The translations under genes were made by a program, and so were the position numbers. A DNA stretch of 64,000 nucleotides. Origin: Plantago ovata (Eukaryota; Streptophyta; Magnoliopsida; Lamiales; Plantaginaceae). The DNA lies in the NCBI GenBank assembly GCA_028274465.1, contig CM051456.1, positions 113,327,397 to 113,391,396 of the forward strand, in the 5' to 3' direction. Below the pieces are notes generated by a model that did not search any database, had not been told where the DNA came from, and was given only the letters and a program-made list of their open reading frames with translations. Positions within the stretch are counted from its first letter, which is position 1, and the number at the start of each line of letters is the position of its first letter. Shown in pieces: positions 37,701-49,930 of the stretch.

Positions 37701-39704
37701 AATAATGGATGTATGATAATGGTAAAGTTAGGAGCACAAGTAATGTCTCAAATCGTGTATACTATGTGTGTGAAAGAGTAAAGTATGGAGGATAATGAGT
37801 TATAGATGCCAACAATCTGCCAGTCAGGAGAAACCAGGAACAAATGGAACGACGTAGAAAAGAAGAGAAGATTGTTAACATGCACAAGTGTCGCAGCCAG
37901 CAAACTAGATAGGGATAAATAAGAAGTACAATATAATACCTGCGCTGGGACCTCGAGTTTTGACCTCAATACAGACCGAATTTTGCCCTCCTCTCCCTCT
38001 TCCATTAGCTATTGCACAAAACAGAACAACCAAACATAATCCATAGATCATTAGTTAGTACAAGGAACCAAATTGCTTGTCAATGGAAGTCTAAAAGTAA
38101 TGAACATAAAGGTATTTATGGTAGTTAAGCTTAGGCAGCCACACATGACATAAATGCCAACATATACAAGAAATTCGAAAAGAGTTTGTATATGCAACAA
38201 TCAAGATTGCAAATTTCAAATATAACAGCTGTGTGGTATTTTTCACACCATAACCTCCTCGGTTTTTCTTGCTTCTTGCACATCCGGGCTTTCTGAACCT
38301 ACGTTTAAATTCAGGATAAGTTCAAGTGAAAAAGAAACAAGTCCTGTGGGTTAATCGGTTAACTCTGTTCTGGAACACTTGCAATGTTTGCCAAGAGTGA
38401 CAAAGTAGTAGACACATACAATCTCATTCATCAAAACATTATTAAGGTGCATGAAGAGGCCGATTCTAATGAAACAAACCCAAAACTCAAACTAATGCGA
38501 CTTGGCTTATGCTAAAGAATCAAATCATCAGCTATGCATAAGTATTTTCCATGAAGAGGGAAAAAAACCTGGGGAATAGTGCGCTTGAAAGTGTTGAATT
38601 TTCCAACAAAAGCATCCAATATCCGACCCTGTGATAAGGGATGGCATTCATCAGTCCATTGAACATCAGGTGCTTTTACTGAAATTGATTTATTATAAAA
38701 AAAATGAAAAAAAAGGCAGTAAAGAAATTGTATACCAATAAAATCCGCGCTTCATCCATTGATGGTTGATCAACGCCTTTCTCAAAGATCGGCTCGACCT
38801 TAAATTTAAAAACAGGCACATAACTCAAAATACAAAAGAGAAGTTCGTCTGTTGGGTAAATTAACAATTGTGCATATTGCAACAGGTGCTAGAAAGAAAC
38901 GAATTCTGAGAATTACCAGGTTCAGCATTAATCGAGCACAGGTAGTATGAATGCTCAGGGACAATGAAGCATCATGCATGTTGCTCGAGAACAGGTAAAT
39001 TATCCGTGAAAGCTGTCATTCAGGTACGAGAATAACAAATAAAATGAAGTCAATAGAACAGAACTCCGATAAGATATGAACATTCCAGGAGTGTTACACC
39101 AGACGGATACAAAATTTTGCCTTACCTGAGACAAAGACAATTCTCCTCTGACATGATGAACAATTTCGGCCAAAAGACTGTAGGCCAATGGTCGCAATGT
39201 CTCGAAGCATGCCCGTCCAGTACCAACAAGAACCCTGATTGAGTCCAATAGTAAAATTCAGATAAAGACAAATTTTAAGAGGCAAACTTGGTTCGTCATA
39301 GTGATAAATGGCATAATCTAGACCAACTAGAGACAAGACCACCAATAGAAGAATGTCTAAGGAAACAGCACGTGACATGAAACCTGAGCTTAGAATATCG
39401 ACCAAAGACTCTTCAAGCTTGTAAGTGAACATCAATCTTAGCAATATAATTACTTATATTTGTGACTGAAAATTTTTAAGTAAAATTTCCAGTAGGGTCA
39501 TAATCAGGACACGCTTAGAAGACTAGGCTCTGAGATCTCTTGCGCAGCAAGATTTCTAGTAAAATAATCAAGCCACCAGAGTCCCAAGTTTCTTAGAGTT
39601 ACAATATCATTCATTCGTCTTTCAGTCGGATTAAACACGTTTGATGAGTTTTGGGCTGATACAATGGGATCACCCCAATTAATAAAATAATAATGATGAT
39701 GATG

Positions 39705-39770
<66 letters not shown>

Positions 39771-41524
39771 TGGGACAGAATGAAGCCTAGCCCACTAAGA
39801 TGATACAGCAATCTGATTGCTGGAAGCATACCTCTCATCAAGAAGTGTGTCGATTAAAGGGAACAAACCACGTTTGAACTCTGTCGATAGAACATGCTTC
39901 AGAGCTACCAACAGTTCCTACATTTGGGACAACTGATACATTAACTTCCAGGATCCATGTAAATTAACAGTGCATATAAGTATATAAAGTTGTAAGCAGA
40001 ACCAACCTTCCGAATAGAAACGGAGTCTGAACATGTAACAAGCAGATTTACGATGCTCTTGCATATGCTTTCTTCATGTTGCTTAATATAATCAGCAAAA
40101 CTTTTCAGCAGGTACGTTAAGAAAGAAACAGTCTGCGCATAAAGAATTGAGGCGAGAAGTGATCAAAAAGAGGCAGAATGAGGTAATAAGATATACAATA
40201 TCTTCTTATCTATTTTTAAGATGGGAGCAGTGAGTAGAAAATAAATGACAAACGGTTAGCACTTTCTTTGTAAATATAATAAACCTCCAGAAATCAGGTT
40301 GCTGATTCATCTCAGAAGCAGAATAAACCTCCCTTCGTGAGTGAATCAAATAAAAACTATTAAGAAAGTCTTGGCATCCTTGGTTTACACAAATTGACTC
40401 ACTGGATAAAAATCTCAATCTAACCAAGTACCAAGTATAAGTATAGAACAGTAATAAGAGTGGCTTTAATCAATTATTTAGGTGCCCACTGTTGGTGGTA
40501 TATACAGTGGATATTTTACGTGTGTCAGCTCAATGAGTTCTATGCGTGCTTATACTCTACAAACAAGTATTCACACAACAATAGCCAAAATAACCCCAGC
40601 AATTACCTTAACTTGTGCGCCCTTCAATTCAATAAAATGTGGTTTCAAATGGGGTGGGACTTTCTCCGGACCCGGAACTGAGATTGCCGCAACCATCAAC
40701 GGTAATAGGTGAGGGATGTTTGTCTGAACAAGTCGACTGTACAACTGAAATAGAAACATCACGACCAGTGGACTCTCTGTAACAACCTTAAATGACCTTG
40801 AACTTGGATTAAGCTGCCCGGAAGCCCCAACATAACCAGCTGATGGACCCACCTGGTCTGAAATCTCCATTGGCTTCACATCATCACCGGTAATCGAACC
40901 AATAGACCCAGATGTGGAAGGCGGCGCTGGTGGCGGAGCAATCATAGCCCCACTCTCGAAAAAGTAAGTAACAGTTGCCCTAAAGTTCTGGTAAATTTTG
41001 CAGACGAAATCCAGAAACGGCTGCACTTCATTCTCTAAACTAGGCCTAAAGTTCCTAAGCAAATCAAAGATTATCCTAATGCATATCAGCCCATTTTCCT
41101 CGTTATCCGCTGTAAGTACATGCATTGCTACCTTCAACAGCTCCTGAACAAAGGGCCTGAGAACCTCACTATGGGGCAACCGATTAAGAATTTCAACCAC
41201 AATATTTCTCAACTTATGCTCAGGATTATCAGCAAACTGAGGCTTAGTTATATGATACAAAATGGCAGAAAACGAACGGAAGTAACATTTTAAGAAGTTC
41301 AAATACTCCCCTGTATGACATATCTCCAGACTGTCCCGAACCTCCATCGCCATCTGCAGCCTCGTCTGGATCGCTGTACAACAAACACACCGAAACCAAA
41401 AATCAAAACACATGCACAAAAAAATGAACACGGAATTTAAATTCAAATTAAGCAGAATTGACTTACGGAGGTCCGGTTCAATCAGGTGGCGAGAATGCTG
41501 CTCGAAATTCGCGACCGGACTCAT
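19113..41524 (-). CDS. TRA1: TRA1/TRRAP homologue, SAGA and NuA4 scaffold pseudokinase (35 exons, 3908 aa)
   Basis: TRA1 is a giant PIKK-family scaffold that recruits histone acetyltransferase complexes to transcription activators in the nucleus. The frame begins MSPVANFEQHSRHLIEPDLP and continues through HEAT/TPR repeats and a FAT region. A PI3K-like domain follows (about residues 3520-3820) and a FATC tail ends LCMIDPTWHPWF. The catalytic loop reads GGRSPNKI (about 3727) instead of DRHPSN, and the DFG position reads DFHP (about 3747), so it is a pseudokinase, as known for TRRAP. Exons: 41524-41467, 41373-40607, 40132-40007, 39917-39832, 39234-39126, 39012-38917, 38798-38736, 38628-38569, 38008-37940, 36189-36108, 35983-35931, 35840-35742, 35676-34444, 34041-33046, 32597-32262, 32158-31900, 31793-31571, 31489-31105, 30296-30147, 30044-29823, 29643-29422, 28700-28047, 27288-27028, 26930-26583, 26335-25923, 25838-25409, 25143-23845, 23640-23380, 23309-23019, 22758-22273, 22102-21671, 20977-20699, 20488-19937, 19692-19486, 19232-19113. 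All have GT/AG borders and compatible phases (11727 nt). No lesion was found. Confidence 0.96.
29061..29295. mobile_element. Stowaway MITE in TRA1 intron 21
   Basis: It is flanked by TA on both sides. The left end CTATCTCCGTCAGGGAGAAA matches the complement of the right end CTCCCTTGTCCTAGGAGAAA. It lies between coding exons at 29422 and 28700. Confidence 0.8.
30667..30898. mobile_element. Stowaway MITE in TRA1 intron 18
   Basis: TA-flanked, with ends CTCCCTCTGTTTTTTAATAC and the complement of CAAACAGAGGGAG. Confidence 0.82.
32698..32990. mobile_element. MITE-like insertion in TRA1 intron 14
   Basis: The left end CTTCCACCGCGAA and the complement of the right end CTTCCTCGGTTCC are bounded by TA. 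The inverted repeats are short and diverged, so the call is less certain than for its neighbours. Confidence 0.5.
36427..36657. mobile_element. Stowaway MITE in TRA1 intron 9
   Basis: TA-flanked. The left end CTCTATCCATCCATATTCAA, followed by CTTCCTG, pairs with the complement of the right end CTCCCTCTATCCCAGCTTCA, followed by ACTTCCTG. Intron 9 is the longest TRA1 intron (about 1.75 kb), partly because of this insertion. Confidence 0.82.
39688..39770. repeat. (TAA)n/(ATG)n trinucleotide microsatellite in TRA1 intron 4
   Basis: About 26 trinucleotide units, mostly AAT, with three GAT variants at the left. Intronic, about 60 bp from exon 4, so length variation is unlikely to affect coding. 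Confidence 0.95.
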
Positions 41525-41925
41525 GATTGCTGAATTCACCGGACAACTTGAGAGAGAGCTAGGGTTTTAACTTAGCGGAGGTTTTATGGAGTGAAATAGC
41601 TGGGAATTGGTAGGGGTTTAGACTTTTTACAGATGAAATTAGGGTTTCGGGTCGACGAAAGGAGAGAGGTAAAATTCAGTAATCAATCGATGATCATCCA
41701 ATTGGAATTTGCAGAGAAAGGGGGGAAGAGTAAAAGGCTCCGTTAAGCACGGTTAGCTTCCCCGCTCATGGAGGACTGATGTCTACTGATACTCTCTCCG
41801 TCATGGCCAGTACTGAATTTTATACCCCGACGAAATGTAAATTTCACTCACTGCCATCTGATTTCAGTGTTTTTCATTTTCCTCCACAATCGAACAGATG
41901 AAGTACCTTTTTTCCCTTATATTTA
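41525..41925 (-). other. TRA1 5' flank
   Basis: The minus-strand leader and promoter region of TRA1. No canonical TATA box is obvious near the start, as is common for housekeeping genes. The last 100 bp are unremarkable. Confidence 0.4.
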
Positions 41926-42575
41926 GACCGTATTACATTTAGACCCCTACGATTTACGAAAGTCAAATTACAACATACCCCTAAACAATTCTGATATTCG
42001 ATATAGGAATTGAGTTGAAGCCTGGCCTATGGTTTCACTCTAGTTGTTTAGGGCTAATAATTTATTTATTTTGGTTTTATTCTTGTAATTTTAATTTGTA
42101 TAGGAATTGAGTTGCAGTCCCTCTAAAGGCTTTCATATGTTGGATACCGGATCCCAATAAAATCAAGACTTCTACTCATGGCAGATCCATTTGAAAAGAG
42201 AGAATGAGATATAGGGCTAATAATTATTGTGTTTACTATTTATGTATAGGAGAGAATGAGAGATAAGGCTATTCCACACACCTACTACTTTTACACTAGT
42301 TACATTATAACATATCCTTAATTATTAAGCAATGTTGATTGTATTTAGGTGAATTACATTTACACCCATGCGATTTACTATGGCTAAATTACAACATACC
42401 CCTGATCAATGTTGATATTTAGGTGAATTACATCCACACTCCTACGATTTCCACTAAATAAAAGTTACAACGCATCCTTAAACAGTAAGGAAGGCTGATA
42501 TTTAGTTGAGTTACAATAACGTCCGCACGATTTACGATAGTTAAATTACAACATACCCCTAAAGTATAAAAAGTT
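41926..42575 (+). repeat. Dispersed tandem copies of an about 80-bp repeat
   Basis: Four degenerate copies (about 41930-42000, 42350-42415, 42421-42500, 42505-42570) share ATTACATTTAGACCC, CGATTTACGA and AAATTACAACATACCCCT. The first is separated from the others by about 350 bp that itself contains a doubled ATAGGAATTGAGTTG word. Confidence 0.7.
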
Positions 42576-44180
42576 ACATATGGGCTAGGGTTACTGGACG
42601 ACTATTCTTATCAATGCAAATGGCCAGGGTTGTACAATCAAAATTGATCCTTCAATTAAGTCCTCGAGAAAACATTAATTGAAAAGGTGTCTGACGTTTT
42701 TCACACAAAAAAAAGAAGAATAATTAACGGAAGCTAATGTAATATTCAAAATGCACAATCGCACTCCCTTATCCTCGGTTATTGTCATGAGCAAAAACCT
42801 TGGACTTCATGGGATAGGGATATGTTCAAAGACATTTAAAATTTATATACCGAAACACCTAACAAACAGTAAAAGAATAAAGTCAAATAAATAGATAGAT
42901 TCATGGTTGTATGTAAATAAAATCTAATAACATTAAATGTCCCTAGATACAATACGAACAAATCACTTTCACCGTTGTCATTGGAATAAGTTTGCTCATT
43001 CAATTGTCGTTTCTCTCCAGAAAAAAGTCCAACATTCTTATCCCCACTATAGTAATCTCGTAATGCACAATTTCTAGTGTGCAATTCTAGATGTAAAACT
43101 TAACTTTATTTTATTTCAGTTTCCAACCCATCTTTCACCATCCGTTGTTTATAAACCAACATATCAACTTTATTACTATATCAGGTATTTCAAACCGACT
43201 CAGCTTATGCATTTGAGTTTATGTGCAGGAGTAAGGATCCATCGTGGAAGCACAATCATTTAGTAGAGCACATCAAGCAGATGATGCATTAGATAGGCTG
43301 CATCATCTCTAATAAATTCGGTTTTATTTATTTATTTTAATCCAACTGCATTTATTTTTTAAAATCAACATATTCGACAAATAAAATTTATGATAATGAA
43401 CTGAAAATTGTTGGCATCGCTATTTAAATGAAATTGTATTAAATAACAATAAACACTAATAAAATTATTATAAAAAGTGAAAACTACTTATTCGTGCATA
43501 ATTTTTTATTTTTTATTTTCAAAGAAAAGTGTATCAATAAGTATGAAGTAAAAAGTGTCCGTCCAATTGATGCATAATGACCTAACTACCGGGGTGGGTT
43601 GGGGACATTTTCTGTTTCCTCATTCTCTCTTACTCCTCGTGCAATCGGGGGTTATCTTCTTCGTTCTTCTCTAATTTCGCTTGCAATGGACTCGGCAAGT
43701 CCTGCACCTCGTCTTGTGTGTAAATTTGTGGTCCAGAGCACTTGGACAAGTGTAGGGCCCAAACTCCCCAAATCATATACCCGACCCTTATTGTCCACAG
43801 GGTTGACCTCAAAGAATATGGCATTTTCTTCTTCCAGAGGGTCAAATTCCAATAGTTCATCTCCTCCTCTCCACCTCCGACCTCCAAGCCTCTGACCTTG
43901 ATATTTCCTAGTTTTGATTCTTTGAACTCTAGATTGGATACCATTTCAGCTAAGATTATTAGACTAAAAATATATCGTATCTTTATTATGTTAGAAAACG
44001 CAACATAATTTTGGGTTATAATGATGTTTGAAGCAGGGTCATTTTGTAGCCAGAGTGTAAGTCGTGCAAGTGTAAAGTTTTACCCTCATAAACTTCTAGA
44101 GATTATGTGATATGTTGCAGTGTTTGAGTTTTGTTTTGTTTCTCTTTTGAATTATATGTAGTGATGTGTCGTCAGTGCAC
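42576..44180. other. Intergenic DNA, with a possible decayed coding fragment at about 43580-43950
   Basis: Most of this is AT-rich and featureless. At 43580-43950 the composition becomes more even and frames stay open on both strands (minus: NPVDNKGRVYDLGSLGP; plus: MDSASPAPRLVCKF). I cannot assign it to a family; a transposase or captured-gene remnant is possible. Confidence 0.35.
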
Positions 44181-45713
44181 CAAAATTAATACTTATATTT
44201 AGCCTAGATCAGCTATATCTCTAATGCTAGCGTAGAGCAAGTTGATCCGAGTGTCGGTCTCTAAGGATACAACTAAGCTAAAACTAATGTAAAACAATGC
44301 AATAATCAAACAATAACAAATAAACAGAGTGATGAAAATAGCAATTGAATAACTTGAATGTAAATAACTAATAGAAAGCCATGCAATTAACAAACGTAGA
44401 CGTAGGAAACTTGTAAACAATCGATTAAAGAGATGTTGGTGGTATTCAATAGGATCTTCAGGTATAGAATTTACTCGATGCCTAGAAGTTTTACATGTAG
44501 ATATAAACTCAGTTACGACTAATGACTTCATTTTTACTCGTAGATAAGAAATCAGTTACAACTAATAATTGAGTAAAGCTTAATTAACACGTGGATAGGA
44601 AATCGATTACGGCTAGTCAAAACATGTGATTGAAGCTAAATAAGACCATGGTTGTCACAACAAAAAATGGGCCTTCAACGGAAAAGAATCAATAATTAGC
44701 TACTCATATCAATCATAACATAAACATAAAAGAGAATGCATGATTTCAATGGTGAAAAACATCATAAAGGAAGAGAAATAAAATGCAATATCAAGAATAT
44801 CAATTGTCACAAATTGATAAACAATAAGCATATGAACTCTACGTATATAAAAGAAGATGAAATCCTACAAGTCAATCTCAATAATCAAAAGAAACTAAGT
44901 TCTAAGGTTTAGAATAGCTTCCAAAAGGGTTTTCTAAGGCTAGGGTTTGATAAAAGACATAATATTAAAGTTATGTCTCTCGAATTGGTTAAATATGAAC
45001 GAATTGGGCCAAATCGCGTAATATGTCGGTAGTGGATAGCTGGCAGCGATAGAAGTGGGCGTTGGTAATTAGCGTTGGGAACGACAGAGCTCTCTAGAAA
45101 TAGTAGCGAATTTCTCCTCCTTTGCGTATTTTGGCCTTCTAAGTCCGAATTTTACCTCTCCGAGGCATAAACGCGGGTAGGTGAGCATCGTCGGAGATCC
45201 ATGGCATCCAAGAGTGATCCAATTGCATACAAAAATACAAAAACACACACACACAAAAAAAAAAAAAAAAACAAAACAAACAAAACAAAAAAAAAAACAA
45301 AAAAAAAAACAAAACCAAAGTAACTCTAAACTAGTAAAATGCAATTAAATATGCAACTTGAAGATAGCAAAAGTGATTTAAAAATCCCTGATGACGTTGA
45401 TTATTTGTGCGCCATCACGTAGTTTTGATTTTCAATTAAAATCTCAAGTTTGGACATTTGTAATTCATGCCAATTTTATTAATTTTGAACTATGTATATG
45501 TAAAAAGAAATCATTTTCTATATATCACAGTACAATGAAAGATACAAAGAAAATAAAAAGTAGATCAATCCAATTCGATCTAGTTTGGATCCAGATTCAG
45601 TCCAACATTAGATCCAAAATGTAGATCAACATTGGATTGGATGTAGTTTGGACTTGATTTAAGTAAAAAAAAAAAAAAGGATGTGGATTGGATTTGGATG
45701 GGAAATTGACACG
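44181..45713. other. Probable decayed LTR-retrotransposon DNA and A-rich low-complexity tract
   Basis: Non-coding sequence with wording common in plant retrotransposon leaders (GAGCAAGTTGATCCGAGTGT near 44236) and an A/C-only tract at 45236-45316. No intact reading frame of interest. Confidence 0.35.
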
Positions 45714-45960
45714 CCTAGTTGTCACGTATTGGTCATTAATCAGCCAAAGGTCAGACCCTTTAGGCCAGTGTGGTTTCTGCTGAGCTGCTCTCCAAAATAA
45801 CATGTTGACCTCGGAAATCAACATGTGTTTTTTTGAGCGCACTATGTCCTTATGCACACACACATAACTTCCTAGGTCACCTAGAATTGACTCAGAGCAA
45901 GCAAGTTAACTCTGGAATTCTTATGAATAGATTACCAAAATGAAATATACACATTATTGG
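45714..45960 (-). mobile_element. Cassandra-like TRIM LTR, copy 3, with a 5S-rRNA-like segment
   Basis: Read on the minus strand, the segment around 45950-45870 contains CCAGAGTTAACTTGCTTG and CTAGGTGACCTAGGAAGT. These line up with the conserved 5S rRNA part of Cassandra TRIMs (AACTCCGAAGTTAAGCGTGC ... GGATGGGTGACC). The GGCC..AAAGGGTC..GACCTT block common to the other copies follows. The copy is diverged and probably truncated. Confidence 0.5.
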
Positions 45961-46109
45961 TATGATTAGAGTTTAGTTTTTATGAGGTTGGAAACGCGCA
46001 CCTGCTACCCTTTGGGTGCATACTCCTGTGATCAAGATTATATTATCCTCCTTTTTAACCAACTGAGTCACCTACGTGGACAGTATAATTAGTGTTTTTA
46101 ATCCCTTTA

Positions 46110-46977
46110 AACTTTATAAAATAATGAAAGTAGCTGTGACAAAAAAATACTCGTGGATCCTAAAAGGAATTTTGAAGATGAGATCACATGTTGCGAATAG
46201 TCAGACTTGGAGTGGCCTGAATCAGGAAGTGAAATTCCCCACGCGAGCTCTGTACTATGAACTAAGAGGAGAGCAGCCGGTTGTTGACTGGCACAAGATA
46301 TTCTTTACGAATGGCGCCAGACCACGTGCATTGTTTGCGATCTGCGTTCAGGGCAGATTGTTCACCAAAGATCGACTGGCGCGGTTTGGCACCCCAAACG
46401 ATGGCCTGTGTGTTTTCTGCCAACATATGGAGTCGACCAACCATCTGTTCTTCGACTGTGCTTTCACGAAGGGGGTGTGGCATGTTATCTTGACATGGAT
46501 ACGTGTGCAACATCAACCTCTGGCTTGGGATGCAGAGCTTCAATGGCTGATACGAGAAACCAAGGGAAAGGGGCGAAAAACGCAGCTACTAAAGCTGGCC
46601 GCAAGTGAGACAGTATATGCCATGTGGTTAATGAGGAATCAAGTCATTTTTAATGCAAGACCACCGGTGCTGACTTGTGTGATCGATCAAATTAAAGAGG
46701 TGATCAGAGTGAGATGTTTGCTGCAACCAAAACTCCAAACTGTTGTATTGGAGTGAGTCTGCGAACTGCTACTACCTGGAGTGTTGGTATTTTTGAGTTA
46801 GCATGTGTTTTCTGTGATCTTTGTGTGTGACGCTCTGTGAGCAGCACTATGCTATGCCTGTGTGCTTTTCTGTGAATTGTGAGCTTGCGAATACTTGTCG
46901 AGTGGCCTGATTCCTTGGATCGGCATTGTACGAAAATGGTTTGGATAATAGAAATTGATCTACGTTTCAAAAAATAA
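46110..46977 (+). mobile_element. 5'-truncated LINE tail with zf-RVT domain
   Basis: An open frame to 46756 contains FPTRALYYELRGEQPVVDWH, FAICVQGRLFTKDRL and the Cys/His cluster CVFCQHMESTNHLFFDC of the zinc-binding reverse transcriptase domain, then VYAMWLMRNQVIF. It is followed by about 220 bp of 3' sequence ending TACGTTTC plus a short A-run (46971-46976). The coding frame is uninterrupted, suggesting a fairly young but 5'-truncated insertion. No reverse transcriptase catalytic core is present. The upstream border is approximate. Confidence 0.8.
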
Positions 46978-46984
46978 TGCACAT

Positions 46985-48397
46985 TACAATAGTGGTATAA
47001 TTTTTTTCATTACATAATTATATAGCTTAAATATACAAATTAGTATACCCAATTAACGTAGTCCGGGAGAAGAATTAATAGCCACATATAAGCAATTAGG
47101 TCGGCTAGTCGGTCATATAGAATAAGGGCGTGGTGAAGTCACCAAAACTAACTACTAGTCTACTGAGGGGATAAAAAAAGGATTTATTAAATATAATTAA
47201 TATATAACTCTAGCCTTATAAGTATTATTAATTTTCAGCAGAACAATATTTATTGTTATTTTTCTTTTCCATGTTTGCGTAGGTTTGTGTTTGACGAAAT
47301 TCTAACAGTTTGTTCAACAAGTATGATCACAATGCACAGTAACTATCGCGTATTAAAACGTATACGTTTGGTGCGTCTCTAGAATTCGCAGGAGATAGTT
47401 TGATATATTATCTAAACTTTCAGTTATCTGTTATTTCAACTATAGTCATCTGTTAATGTTTCTAGAGTGTTACTATTTTATTGGACTAACACCTGTAGAA
47501 TAGGAGATCGGGAGAAAAGACATGCAACAAATCTAGATTTCATTAATAGTTAGATATATGATTATCGACAAACTTCAGTTATCTTGTTAACCAATATTTA
47601 TGTCAAAACTATAATGTATATTTCTATCTTTTGTTTATTCTATGTTTTGTTTAATTATCTTGTTAACCAATATTTATATGTCAAAACTATGATCTATATT
47701 TCTACGTGGAGTTGAAGATAATGAATAGACGAAATATCAAATATCTCGCTGGTGTCAATCTCTTTCCTTACATGGACGTTCATCTTATAAATGTTATTTT
47801 CTGTCTAAATTAAATTTCTTTGTGATATATTAATCTATATACATAAGTCATCTTATTAAAATGATAATCCGTAATAAGTAATTATCTCTGTTCATATAAA
47901 ATATGATGTCACGTAAGAAATGTGTGTAGGGTATTAGGCATATATGAAAGATGATAATCAAAATTTATTAAAGTAATATAATAATAGAATTGATTTACAC
48001 ATTGATTTACACACCAATCAATTCTAATCTTAATCCGTTGATCTTACTTATTCCATTTCAATTTGGTGCGTACATGTGTCATTATTTAATGAGATCCCTT
48101 ATTTAATTAAAAAATGTAGAATTCGAATCTTGTTGGCGTGATTTTTCTCCATTATTTGAATTTATTTATTTTTATTGAAAGTATTTGGTTCGAATCTTGT
48201 TGGCGTGATTTTTCAATATTATCTGTATCATTATTTTAGTTGAAGCTGTTGGGTTCGAATCTTATTGACATAATTTTTCTTGCTTTTTATATATTATCTT
48301 CTTATATATTTTTATTTTTTAACACAAAGTTTTATAATCGTACTATATTTAATCTAAAAATAATCATAATATGTTCTTATGAAAAAAGACATACTTA
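46985..48397. other. AT-rich intergenic DNA with short direct repeats
   Basis: It contains a duplication (47579-47626 and 47655-47704) and three copies of a TTCGAATCTTGTTGGCGTGA word at 48122, 48189 and 48254. No gene seen. Confidence 0.5.
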
Positions 48398-48652
48398 CTC
48401 CGTCCAATAATAAATAAATGTAACACTTGATTTTGTTGACTTTTTCGAAGGTCATTTTGAGCTTAAATTATTCTTGAATCAAATGATAAATATAATTAAA
48501 AACATCTTATTATGAAACTAAAATGTTTATATTTTCATAATATATATTTTGTAATTATTTTACTTGAATGATTTACAATTAATTTGCGGTCAAACTAATC
48601 CTAAAAAAAAGTCAATAAAACCAAGTGTTACACTTGTTATTGGATGGAGGAG
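48398..48652. mobile_element. Stowaway MITE, family 2
   Basis: TA-flanked. The left CTCCGTCCAATAATAAATAA continues into TGTAACACTTG; the right end is its near complement (CAAGTGTTACACTTGTTATT, then GGATGGAGGAG). Partial relatives of the interior lie in TRA1 intron 31 (about 21539-21605) and in the intergenic region near 59366-59450. Confidence 0.85.
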
Positions 48653-49922
48653 TATTTTATAGACCAAAACGTCAATTTAGCTTTTATAATAGAGAACATG
48701 AGGATACTAGGCCACTTGGAATTTGAATATCACCCATATTGCGGCATCAACATAACAAAAAACATCCACGAAACAAAATGGCAAAAGATAATGACGCACA
48801 TGACAATATATTCAACTGATGAAGAACACCAATGCGAAAGCTGCATTGCAGATTTCAAACTTGAATGTTTCCAAAGCGTACAGATGTATCGGATGGTTCT
48901 TAACTCATCAGAAGAATACTTTTCGTACTTCTAATATTGTTCAATTCAAAACGATTCATTACATAATTACAAAAATTATATACATTTATAGGACACCATT
49001 TATGTTAAATTCAATTACTCAATTAATTATGTTTTGGTTATATATGTTTGAAGTCATTATACGAAAATTATATATACTCCATTCATTTCAATATATTTTA
49101 TTTAATAAAATAACAATGTTCTACAAGATTATGCTTTACACGCATAGCGTGTGATGCAGTTTCTAGTATATTATAACTAGTTAGGTAACTAAAATCAAAC
49201 GGAAGATCAATTGGTGTATGTTGTAATCACTGGGACTTTTTTTTCTGGCAAATTAAAATTACTACTAATCCTAATTTTACGGAAGGCCAATGAGGTATGA
49301 GAATGGGAGGTCGGGATCAGCGAATTTGGTCTCAAGTCTCAAACTCAACAATATTTACATTGGTATTAATTTTCTTTGAAAAAAAACTCCAATCTAATCT
49401 AACGTACTATACTCCTTCTCCTATATATATATTACTTAGTACTCTACTCCTGTTCCTATATACATTGGAGCTCTTTTGTACCAGAGATGTGATTAGTGGT
49501 GGATTATTACATTGTTGTATGTATTATGACGTTTGATATACATTAAAAATCAAATGTAATAATAAGTAAAAAAAGTATATTTTGACAAATTTAAAGTTTT
49601 ATTACTGAATATGAAATGTAAAAAAACTCAAAATTGGTAAGTGATTTAATCCATCAATCAGATACACTAATCTTTCACTTTTAAGGGAAATTAATATATG
49701 CCAATAGTATTGGGTCAGTTCGATTTAATGCACTTGACCCTGTAATAATTAGCTTTTGTTGAACATCATATTGAGATGAATTAGTTATGCTAATATATCA
49801 TAATTTGCCATAATGTGACTTACATAATGGCTCCATTACTTATTAACCACCTTATAACTCCAATTATCATAAACCATCTTATCCAACCTTCCTTACTATT
49901 CCAGAACCCTTAATTACCACTC
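48653..49922. other. AT-rich intergenic DNA
   Basis: A short open frame at 48644-48934 starts inside the MITE end and has no recognisable similarity. Nothing else is seen. Confidence 0.4.
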
Positions 49923-49930
49923 GGCCACCC

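Noticed and set aside
43599-43895. Possible 98-residue Ser/Pro-rich protein on the plus strand
   Set aside because: Both strands are open here, no splice partner or family similarity is visible; kept only as a possible decayed fragment.
48644-48934. 96-residue plus-strand reading frame
   Set aside because: It starts within the terminal repeat of the MITE at 48398-48652 and has no recognisable similarity or promoter.
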